Source: an uncultured Flavobacteriaceae bacterium (GTDB lineage Bacteria; Bacteroidota; Bacteroidia; Flavobacteriales; Flavobacteriaceae). From it: DNA of 64,000 bases. Location: positions 124,001-188,000 of the forward strand of contig CALSPF010000001.1 of the NCBI GenBank assembly GCA_943788165.1, read 5' to 3'. Both the position numbers and the translations under genes were made by a program. The notes below the pieces were generated by a model. The model worked only from the letters and a program-made list of their open reading frames with translations, was not told the DNA's origin and ran no database searches. Shown here in pieces: positions 26,235 to 35,423 of this stretch (the stretch's first letter is position 1; every line of letters starts with the position of its first letter).

Positions 26235-26618
26235 ATGGCACACGCAGAACAAAAATTAGCCATTTTTAGAGGACTTTTAAAATTCAAATCTAACGTTCAT
26301 AAGATTTGGGGCGTCCTCATATTTTTATCTATCGTAACAACTGTAGAAGTAGCTTTAGGGATCATTAAACCTGCAAGCCTTATGTCTATGTTTTTGGGAA
26401 TGAAAATCTTGAACTGGATTTTCATCATCTTAACGATTGTTAAGGCCTATTATATTGCTTGGGACTTCATGCACATTCGCGATGAAAAAGGGTCTTTAAA
26501 AGGATCAATTGTACTTCCACTAGTTATATTAATTCCTTACCTAGCTTTTATCCTTTTGATAGAAGCAGATTACATCTTCGAGGTAATGAACACTGGGTTT
26601 GTGAGCTGGAATTTTTAA
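26235..26618 (+). CDS. Cytochrome c oxidase subunit IV
   Basis: A 127-residue bacterial cytochrome c oxidase subunit IV (caa3 type). Three hydrophobic helices are present, with the typical phrases IWGVLIFLSIVTTVEVALGI and AWDFMHIRDE after the second helix. It is an accessory structural subunit of the oxidase. It begins 18 bp after the long subunit III gene and is followed 3 bp later by the next ORF, so the operon continues. Confidence 0.92.
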   Translation: MAHAEQKLAIFRGLLKFKSNVHKIWGVLIFLSIVTTVEVALGIIKPASLMSMFLGMKILNWIFIILTIVKAYYIAWDFMHIRDEKGSLKGSIVLPLVILIPYLAFILLIEADYIFEVMNTGFVSWNF

Positions 26619-26621
26619 TCC

Positions 26622-27293
26622 ATGTCTGTAAATAAAGAAGCTTTTAAGAAATTTTTGGTTTTGGGAATCCTCTTTGTGTTTCCATTGGTCATTTATTTAT
26701 TTTTTGCTTCCGGGATTAATAATTTTGCTCGTCTTCCAATTCTCACTGAAGAAGTCAACGACATTAAAGATTGGTCTACACTTCGCGGAGAAAACCATCA
26801 GTTTGACACAAAGATCTCTATTGTTGGTTTTTGGGGAAATGATTTGGAGCTGCGAAAAGCCGACGCCTTTAATTTGAACCAGAAAATTTACAAGCGTTTT
26901 TACCAATTTGATGATTTTCAATTTGTCATGGTTGTAGAAAATGGACAAGAAGAAACAATCAAACAAATCCTTACAGAATTGCAAAAAGGTGCCGCAACAG
27001 ATCTATCTAAATGGAAATTTGTTTTCGGTTCCCAAGAAGAAATTCAAGTCCTTTTTGATAGTTTTCAAACAGATGTTCAGTTAAACGCACAGAAAAGCAC
27101 CTCTACGGTATTTATTGTAGATAGAGCCAAGAAGTTACGCGGAAGAGACGATGACGAAGAAGTAGGCACGCTTTATGGGTACAATACCACCTCTGTGGCA
27201 GAGCTAAACAAAAAGATGACAGACGATGTAAAGGTTATTTTGGCAGAATATCGATTAGCACTTAAAAAGAACAACAGCAATCGTTCGAAATAA
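26622..27293 (+). CDS. Membrane-anchored protein without cysteines, probable oxidase assembly factor
   Basis: A 223-residue protein with one N-terminal anchor (residues about 11-30, FLVLGILFVFPLVIYLFFASG) and a periplasmic-side domain. The strand order around ISIVGFWG, FQFVMVVENGQEE and STVFIVDRAKKLRGR looks like a thioredoxin-like fold, but no cysteine is present, so it cannot do thiol or copper chemistry through a CxxxC site. It begins 3 bp after subunit IV and ends 45 bp before the SCO gene. Proteins of this kind sit at this spot in flavobacteria and are usually left as hypothetical. Assembly function is inferred from position only. Confidence 0.75.
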   Translation: MSVNKEAFKKFLVLGILFVFPLVIYLFFASGINNFARLPILTEEVNDIKDWSTLRGENHQFDTKISIVGFWGNDLELRKADAFNLNQKIYKRFYQFDDFQFVMVVENGQEETIKQILTELQKGAATDLSKWKFVFGSQEEIQVLFDSFQTDVQLNAQKSTSTVFIVDRAKKLRGRDDDEEVGTLYGYNTTSVAELNKKMTDDVKVILAEYRLALKKNNSNRSK

Positions 27294-27338
27294 GTGTTCT
27301 TAGTTCCCTAGCATTTTCTAATTCATTAATTTTACGGT

Positions 27339-28067
27339 ATGAAAAAGAATACCTCTATTGGTCTTGTTGCTGTCTTGGTTATTTTTGGCTACCTATTTAT
27401 TCCCAAAATAATTAATCGTCTCGCAGAAGATCAAACCATTACAAGTAATCGTTCTGTGAAGCCAGGCCATACTTCTTTAGATTTTATTCGCTTAAATGGA
27501 GAAGCCAAAAAAGTGCCCGATTTTCTTATGTTGAATCAAGATAGTTTATACATTTCTAACGAAGATTATCTTGGAAAGGTTTATGTCGCCGAGTTCTTTT
27601 TTAGCCGTTGCCCGTCTATTTGTCCAATCATGAATAAAAACATGAAGATTTTGTACGATCAATTTGGCGAACGCTCAGATTTTGGCATAACATCGTTTAC
27701 CATAGATCCTGAAAACGATACTCCTTCGGTCTTGAAAAAGTATGCAGAAGGTTATGTAGATAAATCATCTACTTGGAATTTTTTAACCAGCGAGAAAGAA
27801 ACTATTTATGCTTTGGCCAATACAGGTTTTAATATTTTTGCTTCAATTAATCCAGCGGTTGCCGGCGGTTTTGAACATCAAGGCTATTTTGCTTTGATCG
27901 ACAAAAACGGGTATATCCGCTCGCGGCAAGATGAGCATGGAAACCCCATTGTTTACTACATGGGTATTGACCAAGAAGAGGCAGAAGAGCAAGGTGTAGA
28001 TCAATTGTTGGTCGACATTGATAAATTATTAAATGAAAACCAAGTTTATGGAAAAGACACTCTTTAA
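27339..28067 (+). CDS. SCO1/SenC/PrrC-family copper chaperone for cytochrome oxidase
   Basis: A 242-residue SCO-family protein, which delivers copper to the CuA site of oxidase subunit II. An N-terminal membrane anchor covers residues about 7-22. The metal-binding motif is C91-P-S-I-C95 within a thioredoxin fold and the third ligand is H180 (GGFEHQGYF). The redox-fold phrase FTIDPENDTPSVLKKYA is intact. It overlaps the following DUF420 gene by up to 35 bp and follows the cysteine-less thioredoxin-like gene, giving a coherent copper-insertion module. Confidence 0.95.
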   Translation: MKKNTSIGLVAVLVIFGYLFIPKIINRLAEDQTITSNRSVKPGHTSLDFIRLNGEAKKVPDFLMLNQDSLYISNEDYLGKVYVAEFFFSRCPSICPIMNKNMKILYDQFGERSDFGITSFTIDPENDTPSVLKKYAEGYVDKSSTWNFLTSEKETIYALANTGFNIFASINPAVAGGFEHQGYFALIDKNGYIRSRQDEHGNPIVYYMGIDQEEAEEQGVDQLLVDIDKLLNENQVYGKDTL

Positions 28068-28584
28068 AAAGAATGAACTCAAGTACAAGAACTTGATTAT
28101 TGCAGTATCGGTTTTAATCCCTGTTGTAGTGGCAGTTTTATTTCGTATTCGTCTAGATGGTGTACAGCCATTAACATTTCTACCACCTATATATGCCGCC
28201 ATCAATGGGTACACCACCATCATTCTTTTGATTGCCCTGTGGGCGATAAAGAATAGAAAAATAACCCTGCACGAGCAATTAATGAAAACCGCCATTGGTT
28301 TATCTTTGGCTTTTTTGGTAATGTATGTTGCCTACCATTTAACCTCTGAACCCACTCCATTTGGGGGCGAAGGATGGGTTAAAACGGTCTACTATGTCAT
28401 TTTGATTTCACATATTCTCTTGTCTATTTCTATCATTCCGTTGGTGTTGATTACATATGTAAGAGCGATTTCTCAACAGTTTACCTCCCATAGAAAAATT
28501 GCAAGAATCACTTTTCCAATATGGTTGTACATTACCATTACGGGTGTTGTTATCTATTTAATGATTTCTCCTTATTACGCCTAA
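28033..28584 (+). CDS. DUF420 family membrane protein
   Basis: A 183-residue membrane protein of the DUF420 family, with about five helices. It includes the phrases LPPIYAAINGYTTIILL, HEQLMKTAIGLSLAFLVMYVAYH and YPIWLYITITGVVIYLMI-like C-terminal helix, with several conserved histidines. DUF420 proteins are found beside oxidase and SCO genes and are thought to assist oxidase (probably CuB or heme) assembly; the precise role is not settled. The ATG at 28033 overlaps the SCO gene by 35 bp; a second ATG at 28048 would shorten this to 20 bp and is equally plausible. Confidence 0.88.
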   Translation: MKTKFMEKTLFKKNELKYKNLIIAVSVLIPVVVAVLFRIRLDGVQPLTFLPPIYAAINGYTTIILLIALWAIKNRKITLHEQLMKTAIGLSLAFLVMYVAYHLTSEPTPFGGEGWVKTVYYVILISHILLSISIIPLVLITYVRAISQQFTSHRKIARITFPIWLYITITGVVIYLMISPYYA

Positions 28585-28806
28585 ATGAAAAAAAGAACCT
28601 TTCTCGGAATTGTCTTATTGTTCGCTCTTTGTTTGTTTCCAGAAACAGTAGAAGCCCAATGCTCCATGTGTCGTGCAGTACTTGAGTCGGAAGAAGGCCA
28701 AGCAACAGCCAAGGGGATAAACAACGGAATTGTATACCTAATGGCGATGCCCTATATCTTGGTTGCCGGTGTTGGATTTGTTGTTTACAGAATGATGTAT
28801 AAATAA
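28585..28806 (+). CDS. Small membrane protein with a CSMC motif at the end of the oxidase operon
   Basis: A 73-residue protein starting directly after the DUF420 stop codon. The N-terminal segment (about residues 4-24) is a signal peptide or anchor ending in VEAQ. It is immediately followed by C26-S-M-C29, and a second hydrophobic helix (about 50-68, YLMAMPYILVAGVGFVVYRM) closes the protein. A CxxC next to the membrane on the outer side would suit copper or thiol handling during oxidase assembly, but this is inference. Similar short ORFs recur at this place in Bacteroidota. Confidence 0.8.
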   Translation: MKKRTFLGIVLLFALCLFPETVEAQCSMCRAVLESEEGQATAKGINNGIVYLMAMPYILVAGVGFVVYRMMYK

Positions 28807-28879
28807 AATCCCTTTCTACTGTAACATTTTATCTTTAACTACGTCTTATTGTTAAGTTGTAAAATGCCAAACCCTACCT

Positions 28880-29581
28880 ATGATTCAAATTAAAGATTTA
28901 CATAAGTCCTACAAAATGGGAAGTTCATCGCTTCACGTTTTAAAAGGAATAAACTTAACCGTTGAAGAAGGCGAACTTGTTGCCATTATGGGGTCTTCTG
29001 GATCAGGAAAATCCACTTTGCTCAATATTATTGGGATGTTAGATTTACTCGATGAAGGTAGTTATGAATTGGACAATGTCCTCATTAAAGATTTGGACGA
29101 AACAAAAGCGGCAAAATATAGAAATAAATTTCTTGGTTTTATTTTTCAATCATTCAATTTGATCAATTATAAAACCGCTGTTGAAAACGTGTCTTTGCCT
29201 TTGTATTACCAAGGAATGAAACGTGCAGAGCGTCAAGAAAAAGCCTTGAAATATTTAACAAGTGTGGGCCTATTAGATTGGGCAACACACCTTCCAAGTG
29301 AGCTTTCGGGTGGGCAAAAACAGCGAGTAGCTATTGCACGAGCAATGGCTTCTGAGCCAAAACTATTACTGGCTGATGAACCCACTGGTGCAATTGACAC
29401 GCAAACATCTAATGAAGTGATGGATTTAATTCAAAAAATCAATCAAGAAGGGAAAACGATACTAGTGATTACCCACGAAGAAGACATTGCTCAAATGTGT
29501 AAACGTATTATTCGTTTAAAAGATGGTGTAATTGTTGAAGACACTAAAGTCAATCAAGTTTTAGCGACCCAATATGTTTAA
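28880..29581 (+). CDS. ABC transporter ATP-binding protein (MacB/LolD type)
   Basis: A 233-residue ATPase with Walker [10 protein letters not shown] (residues 38-46), signature LSGGQ (142-146) and Walker B LLLADE (162-167). The sequence around [14 protein letters not shown] is typical of the MacB/LolD/FtsE group, which acts with FtsX-like permeases to move substrates across or out of the periplasm by mechanotransmission. The stop overlaps the first permease gene by 8 bp. Together with two permeases, an adaptor and a TolC protein it forms a MacAB-TolC-like export unit. Confidence 0.94.
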   Translation: MIQIKDLHKSYKMGSSSLHVLKGINLTVEEGELVAIMGSSGSGKSTLLNIIGMLDLLDEGSYELDNVLIKDLDETKAAKYRNKFLGFIFQSFNLINYKTAVENVSLPLYYQGMKRAERQEKALKYLTSVGLLDWATHLPSELSGGQKQRVAIARAMASEPKLLLADEPTGAIDTQTSNEVMDLIQKINQEGKTILVITHEEDIAQMCKRIIRLKDGVIVEDTKVNQVLATQYV

Positions 29582-30803
29582 TCAAGATCGTTGGCAAGAA
29601 ATTTTTGAAACCATTCGAAAGAATAAGTTGCGTACTTTTCTCTCCGGATTTACGGTCGCACTGGGAATCTTTATATTTATCATTCTCTTTGGCTTTGGAA
29701 ACGGATTAAAAAATTCTTTTCAGGAATTCTTTTTAGACGATGCCACCAATACAATGTTCATTTTTGCTGGAAAAACCTCTGAACCTTACAAAGGATTTAA
29801 GGCCAATAGACGAATAGAATTCACCAACGATGACCTTTACGATATAAAAGATAATTTCCCCTTTTTCCTCGAGTACATTACACCTCGAATATCACGTAGA
29901 GCCACTGTGCGCTATAAAAATGAATTTGACAACTACACCACCCGCGGGGTAGGACCAGATCATCAATATGCCGAGAAAACCATCATGATGGAAGGACGCT
30001 ATGTCAATGAGTTGGACGTGAAAAATAAAAGTAAACACGCTGTTATTGGGCGTTTAGTGGCTCGTGACCTGTTTAAACAAGAAGACCCATTAGGTAAATT
30101 TATTGATGTTGGAAATAGTGTTTTTAAAGTTGTTGGTGTCTTTCAAGACGATGGAGGAGATAACGAAGAGCGTTTTATTTATATTCCCTACACTACACGT
30201 CAATCGCTCGAAAAAGGGAACGATAAAATTGATCAAATGATCGTCGCTTTTCGTCCAGAATTGGGCTACAAAGGCTCTTTGGCATTTGAACGACAACTAC
30301 GTGTTTTCTTGAAAGAAAAGAAAGTTATTGCGCCCAAAGACCCCAACGGTATTTTTATTCGAAACATTGCCGACAACATAAAGCAAAACCAGCAGTTTGC
30401 CAATGTTCTTCAACTCATAGTAACCTTTGTTGGTTTAGGCACCTTAATTGCTGGAATCATTGGTATATCCAATATAATGGTGTTTATAGTTAAAGAGCGC
30501 ACCAAAGAATTGGGTGTTCGTAAAGCCTTGGGTGCTACACCTAAATCTGTGATTCAAATGATTCTCCAAGAATCTATTTTTATTACTACTATTTCAGGTT
30601 ATGTGGGCATGGCACTAGGGGTGTTTCTTTTGAAAAACATTAACGAAACCCTTGAAGATTACTTTATTAAAAACCCCTATATCGATATTTCAACCGCTTT
30701 ATTTGCGACCCTAATTTTGATCATTTTTGGCGGAATTGCTGGATACATCCCAGCCAAACGTGCAGCAAGCATAAAACCAATTGTAGCCCTAAGAGATGAA
30801 TAG
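29574..30803 (+). CDS. MacB-type ABC transporter permease 1
   Basis: A 409-residue permease of the MacB/FtsX kind. The N-terminal helix (about residues 17-40, LRTFLSGFTVALGIFIFIILFGFG) is followed by a periplasmic domain of about 230 residues and three C-terminal helices. These include the conserved phrase VKERTKELGVRKALGATP and the closing YIPAKRAASIKPIVALRDE. No ATPase domain is fused; that is the preceding gene. It overlaps the next permease by 8 bp. The periplasmic domain carries RFIYIPYTT-like MacB_PCD features. Confidence 0.93.
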   Translation: MFNQDRWQEIFETIRKNKLRTFLSGFTVALGIFIFIILFGFGNGLKNSFQEFFLDDATNTMFIFAGKTSEPYKGFKANRRIEFTNDDLYDIKDNFPFFLEYITPRISRRATVRYKNEFDNYTTRGVGPDHQYAEKTIMMEGRYVNELDVKNKSKHAVIGRLVARDLFKQEDPLGKFIDVGNSVFKVVGVFQDDGGDNEERFIYIPYTTRQSLEKGNDKIDQMIVAFRPELGYKGSLAFERQLRVFLKEKKVIAPKDPNGIFIRNIADNIKQNQQFANVLQLIVTFVGLGTLIAGIIGISNIMVFIVKERTKELGVRKALGATPKSVIQMILQESIFITTISGYVGMALGVFLLKNINETLEDYFIKNPYIDISTALFATLILIIFGGIAGYIPAKRAASIKPIVALRDE

Positions 30804-32073
30804 TTTTAAAATCATATTTGATCGCGACACCTGGCAAGAAATTTTTGGCTCCATCCAAAAAAATAAAGTCCGAACCATTATTACTGTAATTGGTGTTTTA
30901 TGGGGGATTTTCATCTACATAGCATTATCAGGTTCTGCCAAAGGTTTGGACAATGGGTTCGAACGTCAGTTTCAAAACATCGCCATGAACTCCATGTTTG
31001 TTTGGGCAAAAAGTACCAGCATACCCTATGACGGATTCAAAACAGGGCGTAACCCTCAACTGAAGTTAAATGATGCCGTAACCTTACGGAACAACATCCC
31101 TGAAATTGAATTTATAGCCCCGAGAAATGCACGAGGAATTTTTGATGGATCTTCGGGTTCGCAAATTGTACGTGGATCAAAATCGGGCACCTATAATATC
31201 TATGGAGATTTTCCTGAATACACAAAAATTGCCACCAAGAAAATATTTACCCCTGGGCGCTTCATCAATCAATCTGATATAAATTTAGCCCGCAAAGTTT
31301 GTGTTATTGGCGAACGAACCCAAAAGGAACTGTTTGAGAAAGGCGAAGATCCTGTAGGGAAATTTGTGCGAATTGACGATATCTATTTTCAAGTCATTGG
31401 GGTACACAAATATATTGAAGGGGGTGGATTTGAAAGTGATGGAGATATATTTATTCCTTTTGCTACTTTCCGAAAACTGTATAACACAGGCGAAAATGTG
31501 GAATGGTTTACTATAGCTGCATTTGATGATGCAGATGTTGTGCAAGTCGAGAAAGACGTCAAGCAAACACTAAAACGTATTCACCGTGTAGATCCAAAAG
31601 ATGAACGAGCATTTGGCTCGTTTAACCTAGGTGAGGTTTTCAATAGAATCATGGGATTTGCTGAAGGAATGACATTTTTATCCTTGGTTGTTGGTATAGC
31701 GACCATCATTGCTGGGGTAATTGGTATTGGAAATATCTTATTGATATCAGTAAAAGAACGCACCAAGGAATTGGGCGTAAGACGAGCGCTAGGAGCAACC
31801 CCTTCTGAGGTTCGCATGCAAATTATTTTAGAATCAGTTTTCCTGACCGTTTTGGCTGGAATTTTCGGAATCATTTTAGGAGCCTTTGTCCTCGCTGGAA
31901 TCAATGCGGGAACCGCAAGCCTTGAAGATTTTCCCTATACAAACCCAACCGTTCCTATACCCTTTGTGCTCGGTGCGTTGGCTATAATGGTTACTCTAGG
32001 CACAATAATTGGTTTGATCCCTGCTCAACGAGCAGTGAGTATTAAGCCCATCGACGCATTAAGAGAAGAATAA
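30796..32073 (+). CDS. MacB-type ABC transporter permease 2
   Basis: A 425-residue paralogue of the preceding permease with the same plan: N-terminal helix (VRTIITVIGVLWGIFIYIALSG), periplasmic MacB_PCD-like domain, three C-terminal helices, VKERTKELGVRRALGATP, and an end of AQRAVSIKPIDALREE. Both proteins begin with a shared DRWQEIF/DTWQEIF phrase, indicating a tandem duplication. They are diverged along the periplasmic part, so a heterodimeric permease is likely (inference). It is followed 27 bp later by the adaptor gene. Confidence 0.93.
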   Translation: MNSFKIIFDRDTWQEIFGSIQKNKVRTIITVIGVLWGIFIYIALSGSAKGLDNGFERQFQNIAMNSMFVWAKSTSIPYDGFKTGRNPQLKLNDAVTLRNNIPEIEFIAPRNARGIFDGSSGSQIVRGSKSGTYNIYGDFPEYTKIATKKIFTPGRFINQSDINLARKVCVIGERTQKELFEKGEDPVGKFVRIDDIYFQVIGVHKYIEGGGFESDGDIFIPFATFRKLYNTGENVEWFTIAAFDDADVVQVEKDVKQTLKRIHRVDPKDERAFGSFNLGEVFNRIMGFAEGMTFLSLVVGIATIIAGVIGIGNILLISVKERTKELGVRRALGATPSEVRMQIILESVFLTVLAGIFGIILGAFVLAGINAGTASLEDFPYTNPTVPIPFVLGALAIMVTLGTIIGLIPAQRAVSIKPIDALREE

Positions 32074-32100
32074 AAATTAAATAATTATAGAACCCACGTT

Positions 32101-33234
32101 ATGAACAAATTTGTCCGTTACACATTAATTTTACTCGTTATTTTCGGTGTATTATTTGCTGCTGCATTTTTTATTAAATCGAATAGTAAAGCAACAATAA
32201 GTTTTGAAACAAAAACTGCTTTGATCACATTGATTGAACAGAAAACCGTTGCCACTGGAAAAGTTATTCCTGAAGACGAAGTAGAAGTAAAGCCTCAAGT
32301 ACAAGGAATTCTTCAATCTCTTTTTGTGGAAGAAGGAGACTATGTAGAAGAAGGTGATTTATTGGCAAAAATTAAAGTTGTTGCCGACGAAGGTCAGCTC
32401 AATAGTGCTAAAGGTCGACTAGCAACCGCTAAAATTGTCCTTAAGAATGCACAGGTTGAATACAACCGTAACAAATCGTTATTCGATAAAGAGATTATCT
32501 CACAGCAAGAATTTCAAACAGCCGATTTGACCTACAGTCGCGCAAAGCAAGATTTAGCCAATGCACAAAGCGATTTTGAAATCATCAAACTGGGATCTGC
32601 CGGTGGTTCAGCTTCTGCCAACACCAATGTGCGTGCTACTGTAGCTGGAACAGTCCTTGAGTTGCCCGTAAAAGAAGGAGATCAAGTAATTGAGAGTAAC
32701 TCCTTCAATGCTGGTACAACCATTGCGATTATTGCCGATTTGAATAAAATGATTTTTGAAGGGAAAGTAGATGAAGCCGAAGTAGGAAAGCTATCGATTG
32801 GAATGCCATTGAGCGTGAGCTTGGGCGCAATTCAAGACAAAGAGTTTGAGGCTAAATTGAAATTCATCGCTCCGAAAGGAAATGAAGAGCAAGGAGCAGT
32901 TCAGTTTAAAATAGAAGGAGATGTTACCCTGGACAGTGATTTCTTTGTTCGTGCAGGATATAGTGCAAATGCTTCGCTAGTACTTGAACGTAAAGACAGT
33001 ATTCTTGCTTTGCCCGAAGCCTTGATGCAATTTGATAAAGACACCGAACAGCCCTTTGTTGAAATTGAATTAGAAGAGCAGAAATTTGAGCGAAGAGACA
33101 TTATAATAGGAATATCTGATGGAATGAATGTAGAAATCATTTCCGGGATTACCCTTGAAGATAAAATTAAGGTCTGGAACAAAACCGAAGCTAAGAAAAA
33201 AGGTGACGATGAAACTTCTGATGATAATGAATAA
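32101..33234 (+). CDS. Periplasmic adaptor subunit (MacA/HlyD membrane fusion protein)
   Basis: A 377-residue membrane fusion protein bridging the permeases to the outer-membrane TolC channel. It has an N-terminal anchor (about residues 7-26), a split lipoyl/biotinyl-like domain (VEVKPQVQGILQSLFVEEGDYVEEGDLLAKI and RATVAGTVLELPVKEGD), and between the halves an alpha-helical hairpin (about 100-160). Beta-barrel and membrane-proximal domains follow. The C-terminal tail is highly charged (KAEKKKGDDETSDD-like). It is encoded between the second permease and the TolC gene. Confidence 0.93.
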   Translation: MNKFVRYTLILLVIFGVLFAAAFFIKSNSKATISFETKTALITLIEQKTVATGKVIPEDEVEVKPQVQGILQSLFVEEGDYVEEGDLLAKIKVVADEGQLNSAKGRLATAKIVLKNAQVEYNRNKSLFDKEIISQQEFQTADLTYSRAKQDLANAQSDFEIIKLGSAGGSASANTNVRATVAGTVLELPVKEGDQVIESNSFNAGTTIAIIADLNKMIFEGKVDEAEVGKLSIGMPLSVSLGAIQDKEFEAKLKFIAPKGNEEQGAVQFKIEGDVTLDSDFFVRAGYSANASLVLERKDSILALPEALMQFDKDTEQPFVEIELEEQKFERRDIIIGISDGMNVEIISGITLEDKIKVWNKTEAKKKGDDETSDDNE

Positions 33235-33241
33235 GCCAAAC

Positions 33242-34666
33242 ATGAAGAATACTGCCCAAAGTTTAACAGCCCTATTTCTCCTTTTTTCAACCATTGTTTT
33301 TGGACAAACAAAACAGTGGACATTGGAAGAATGCGTGGAATTGGCATTGGAAAAAAACATTACCATTAAGCAAAGTGAATTGGATTATGTCAATGCGCAA
33401 ATAGATAAACAAGCCACCATTGCTGGGTTTTTCCCACGGGTGAATTCCAACTTAAGTCATTCTTGGAATATTGGACTTAACCAAAACATTACTACAGGTC
33501 TTTTGGAGAATTTGACTACACAGTTCTCTTCAGCTGGGGTAAATCTTGGAATAGACATTTACAAGGGGAAACAAAATTTCAATCAATTACACAGAGCAAA
33601 TTTGACCCTCTTGGCGAGACAGTATCAACTGGCAGATATTAGTAATGATATCTCTCTACTGGTGGCCAATAGTTTTTTACAAATCATGTTCAACCGTGAA
33701 ATCTTGTCTGTTCAACAAGCGCAATTAGCTGTGTCTAAAGCTGAGCTTGAACGAACCATGGAACTGATTTCTGCTGGGGTGTTGGTTGCTGGAGATGTTT
33801 TTGAACTAGAAGCGACCATTGCTACCCAAGAACAAGCCGTTGTTCAGGCTGATAACACTTTGCGGTTGGCTAAAATTAATTTGGCTCAATTGCTTTTGAT
33901 AACCGATTATGAGAATTTTGACATTTCCTTTATGGAGTTAGATGTTCCGTTTTCACAGGTCATGGGAGAAAGCACAAAGAAAATTTATGAAAAAGCATTG
34001 ACCATACGAGATGACATAAAATTGGCGGTTACCAATGTTGAAATAGCTGAAACAAATGTCGCTTTAGCCAAAGGAACACTGCAACCTTCGTTGAGTGCTT
34101 TTTACGGCTATAGTTCACGTTTATCTTATTCTGATCGAACAGAAGGAACGGGGGAATTCACAGAATTTCCCATTGGATTTGTGCGCAGTGACGGAAGCGA
34201 AGTATATACCACCCGTGAAAATAGAAGAGTAATCGGCCCATTGCCCATCGCAGATCAATTAGATATAAATGATGGACATAATTTTGGTCTACAATTGAGT
34301 ATTCCGATTTTTAATGGACTTTCTGCAAAAAGCAATGTAAAGCGTAATAAGGTAAATTTAGAGCGTACCAAGAATAGTCTAGAACAGCAACAACTCGATC
34401 TTGAATCGGCTATTAATCAAGCATACAATGATGCGAAAGGAGCCTATACATTTTACGAAGCAGCAAAGAAAACAACCCAAGCTCGCATGGATGCTTTTGA
34501 TGACGCGCAGAAAAGGTATGAAGCTGGAGTGATGAATTCTTTTAATTACACCCAAATTAAGCAACGTTACGATGCGGCGGTTTCTGACGAAGTTCGTGCA
34601 AAATATGACTATATATTTAAGTTAAAAGTCGTTGAGTTCTATTTTGGTGTTCCGCTTTCATTTTAA
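33242..34666 (+). CDS. TolC family outer-membrane efflux protein
   Basis: About 474 residues. The signal peptide from the ATG at 33242 (SLTALFLLFSTIVFGQ) is followed by WTLEECVELALEKNITIKQSELD, the usual start of a mature Bacteroidota TolC protein. Long helical repeats and the second-half motif LSIPIFNGLSAKSNVKRNKVNLERTKNSLEQQQ complete two OEP repeats. The reading frame is open further upstream to 33155, inside the adaptor gene, but that part lacks signal-peptide logic. ATGs at 33209-33227 are alternatives. It completes the five-gene export cluster as its outer-membrane channel. Confidence 0.92.
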   Translation: MKNTAQSLTALFLLFSTIVFGQTKQWTLEECVELALEKNITIKQSELDYVNAQIDKQATIAGFFPRVNSNLSHSWNIGLNQNITTGLLENLTTQFSSAGVNLGIDIYKGKQNFNQLHRANLTLLARQYQLADISNDISLLVANSFLQIMFNREILSVQQAQLAVSKAELERTMELISAGVLVAGDVFELEATIATQEQAVVQADNTLRLAKINLAQLLLITDYENFDISFMELDVPFSQVMGESTKKIYEKALTIRDDIKLAVTNVEIAETNVALAKGTLQPSLSAFYGYSSRLSYSDRTEGTGEFTEFPIGFVRSDGSEVYTTRENRRVIGPLPIADQLDINDGHNFGLQLSIPIFNGLSAKSNVKRNKVNLERTKNSLEQQQLDLESAINQAYNDAKGAYTFYEAAKKTTQARMDAFDDAQKRYEAGVMNSFNYTQIKQRYDAAVSDEVRAKYDYIFKLKVVEFYFGVPLSF

Positions 34667-34742
34667 TGTATAGTCGAGGTTAAAGCTAGCGGCTCTTTTT
34701 GTAATTTTAGCAACAAATAGAACTCATTAGATTGCCTTTAAA

Positions 34743-35423
34743 ATGAATAATTATCATTTACTCCTGGAAACAGCAACAACCAATTGTTCTGTTGCTATAG
34801 CCAACAATGGTGAATTGCTTTTTTGTAAAGAAAGTAATGAAGCTAATTTCCGACACAGTGATTACTTGCATGTATTTATTGAAGAAGTCATGGCTGAGGT
34901 TGGTCTTTCGTTTTCAGCACTTTCTGCTCTAGGGGTCAGTATGGGCCCTGGATCATATACGGGGCTGCGCATTGGTGTTTCTTCAGCAAAAGGGATATGT
35001 TATGCCAACGATCTGCCGTTAATAGCCGTAAACACACTCGAGGTACTTGCACAAGCTTATGCCCCCAAAGAAAATGAAGTAATTGTTCCTATGATCGATG
35101 CGAGACGTATGGAGGTGTTTACCATGGCACTCAACGCTCAACATGAAATCATTCAACCAACTTCCGCAAGGATAATTTCTGAGGAAACCAGTGCGACTTT
35201 ACCCAAAGGAAAAAAAGTTCTTTTTGGTTCAGGCGCAGCTAAGTGCATGCCAATTTTGACAGGGAATGAGTTTAATTATATTGATGAGATTGAAGTCCCT
35301 TCTGCCAGAAACATGGTGTCCATGGTAGCCAAGAAATATACAAACAAACAATTCGAAGACGTGGCCTATTTTGAACCCTACTATTTGAAGGATTTTCACA
35401 CCAATGCGCCCAAAGTTAAGTAA
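34743..35423 (+). CDS. tsaB: tRNA threonylcarbamoyladenosine biosynthesis protein TsaB
   Basis: A 226-residue member of the ASKHA-fold TsaB family, partner of TsaD and TsaE in making t6A37 on ANN-decoding tRNAs. Diagnostic segments are LLLETATTNCSVAIA at the N-terminus and LGVSMGPGSYTGLRIGVSSAKG in the middle. MIDARRMEVFT and the C-terminal PYYLKDF are also seen. Length is normal. It runs convergently into the DUF255 gene and the two overlap tail to tail by 8 bp. Confidence 0.96.
   Translation: MNNYHLLLETATTNCSVAIANNGELLFCKESNEANFRHSDYLHVFIEEVMAEVGLSFSALSALGVSMGPGSYTGLRIGVSSAKGICYANDLPLIAVNTLEVLAQAYAPKENEVIVPMIDARRMEVFTMALNAQHEIIQPTSARIISEETSATLPKGKKVLFGSGAAKCMPILTGNEFNYIDEIEVPSARNMVSMVAKKYTNKQFEDVAYFEPYYLKDFHTNAPKVK

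Noticed and set aside
34667..34742. Terminator after the TolC gene
   Set aside because: Only a weak, imperfect GAGG...GGCTC pairing before a short T run was found; not strong enough to call.
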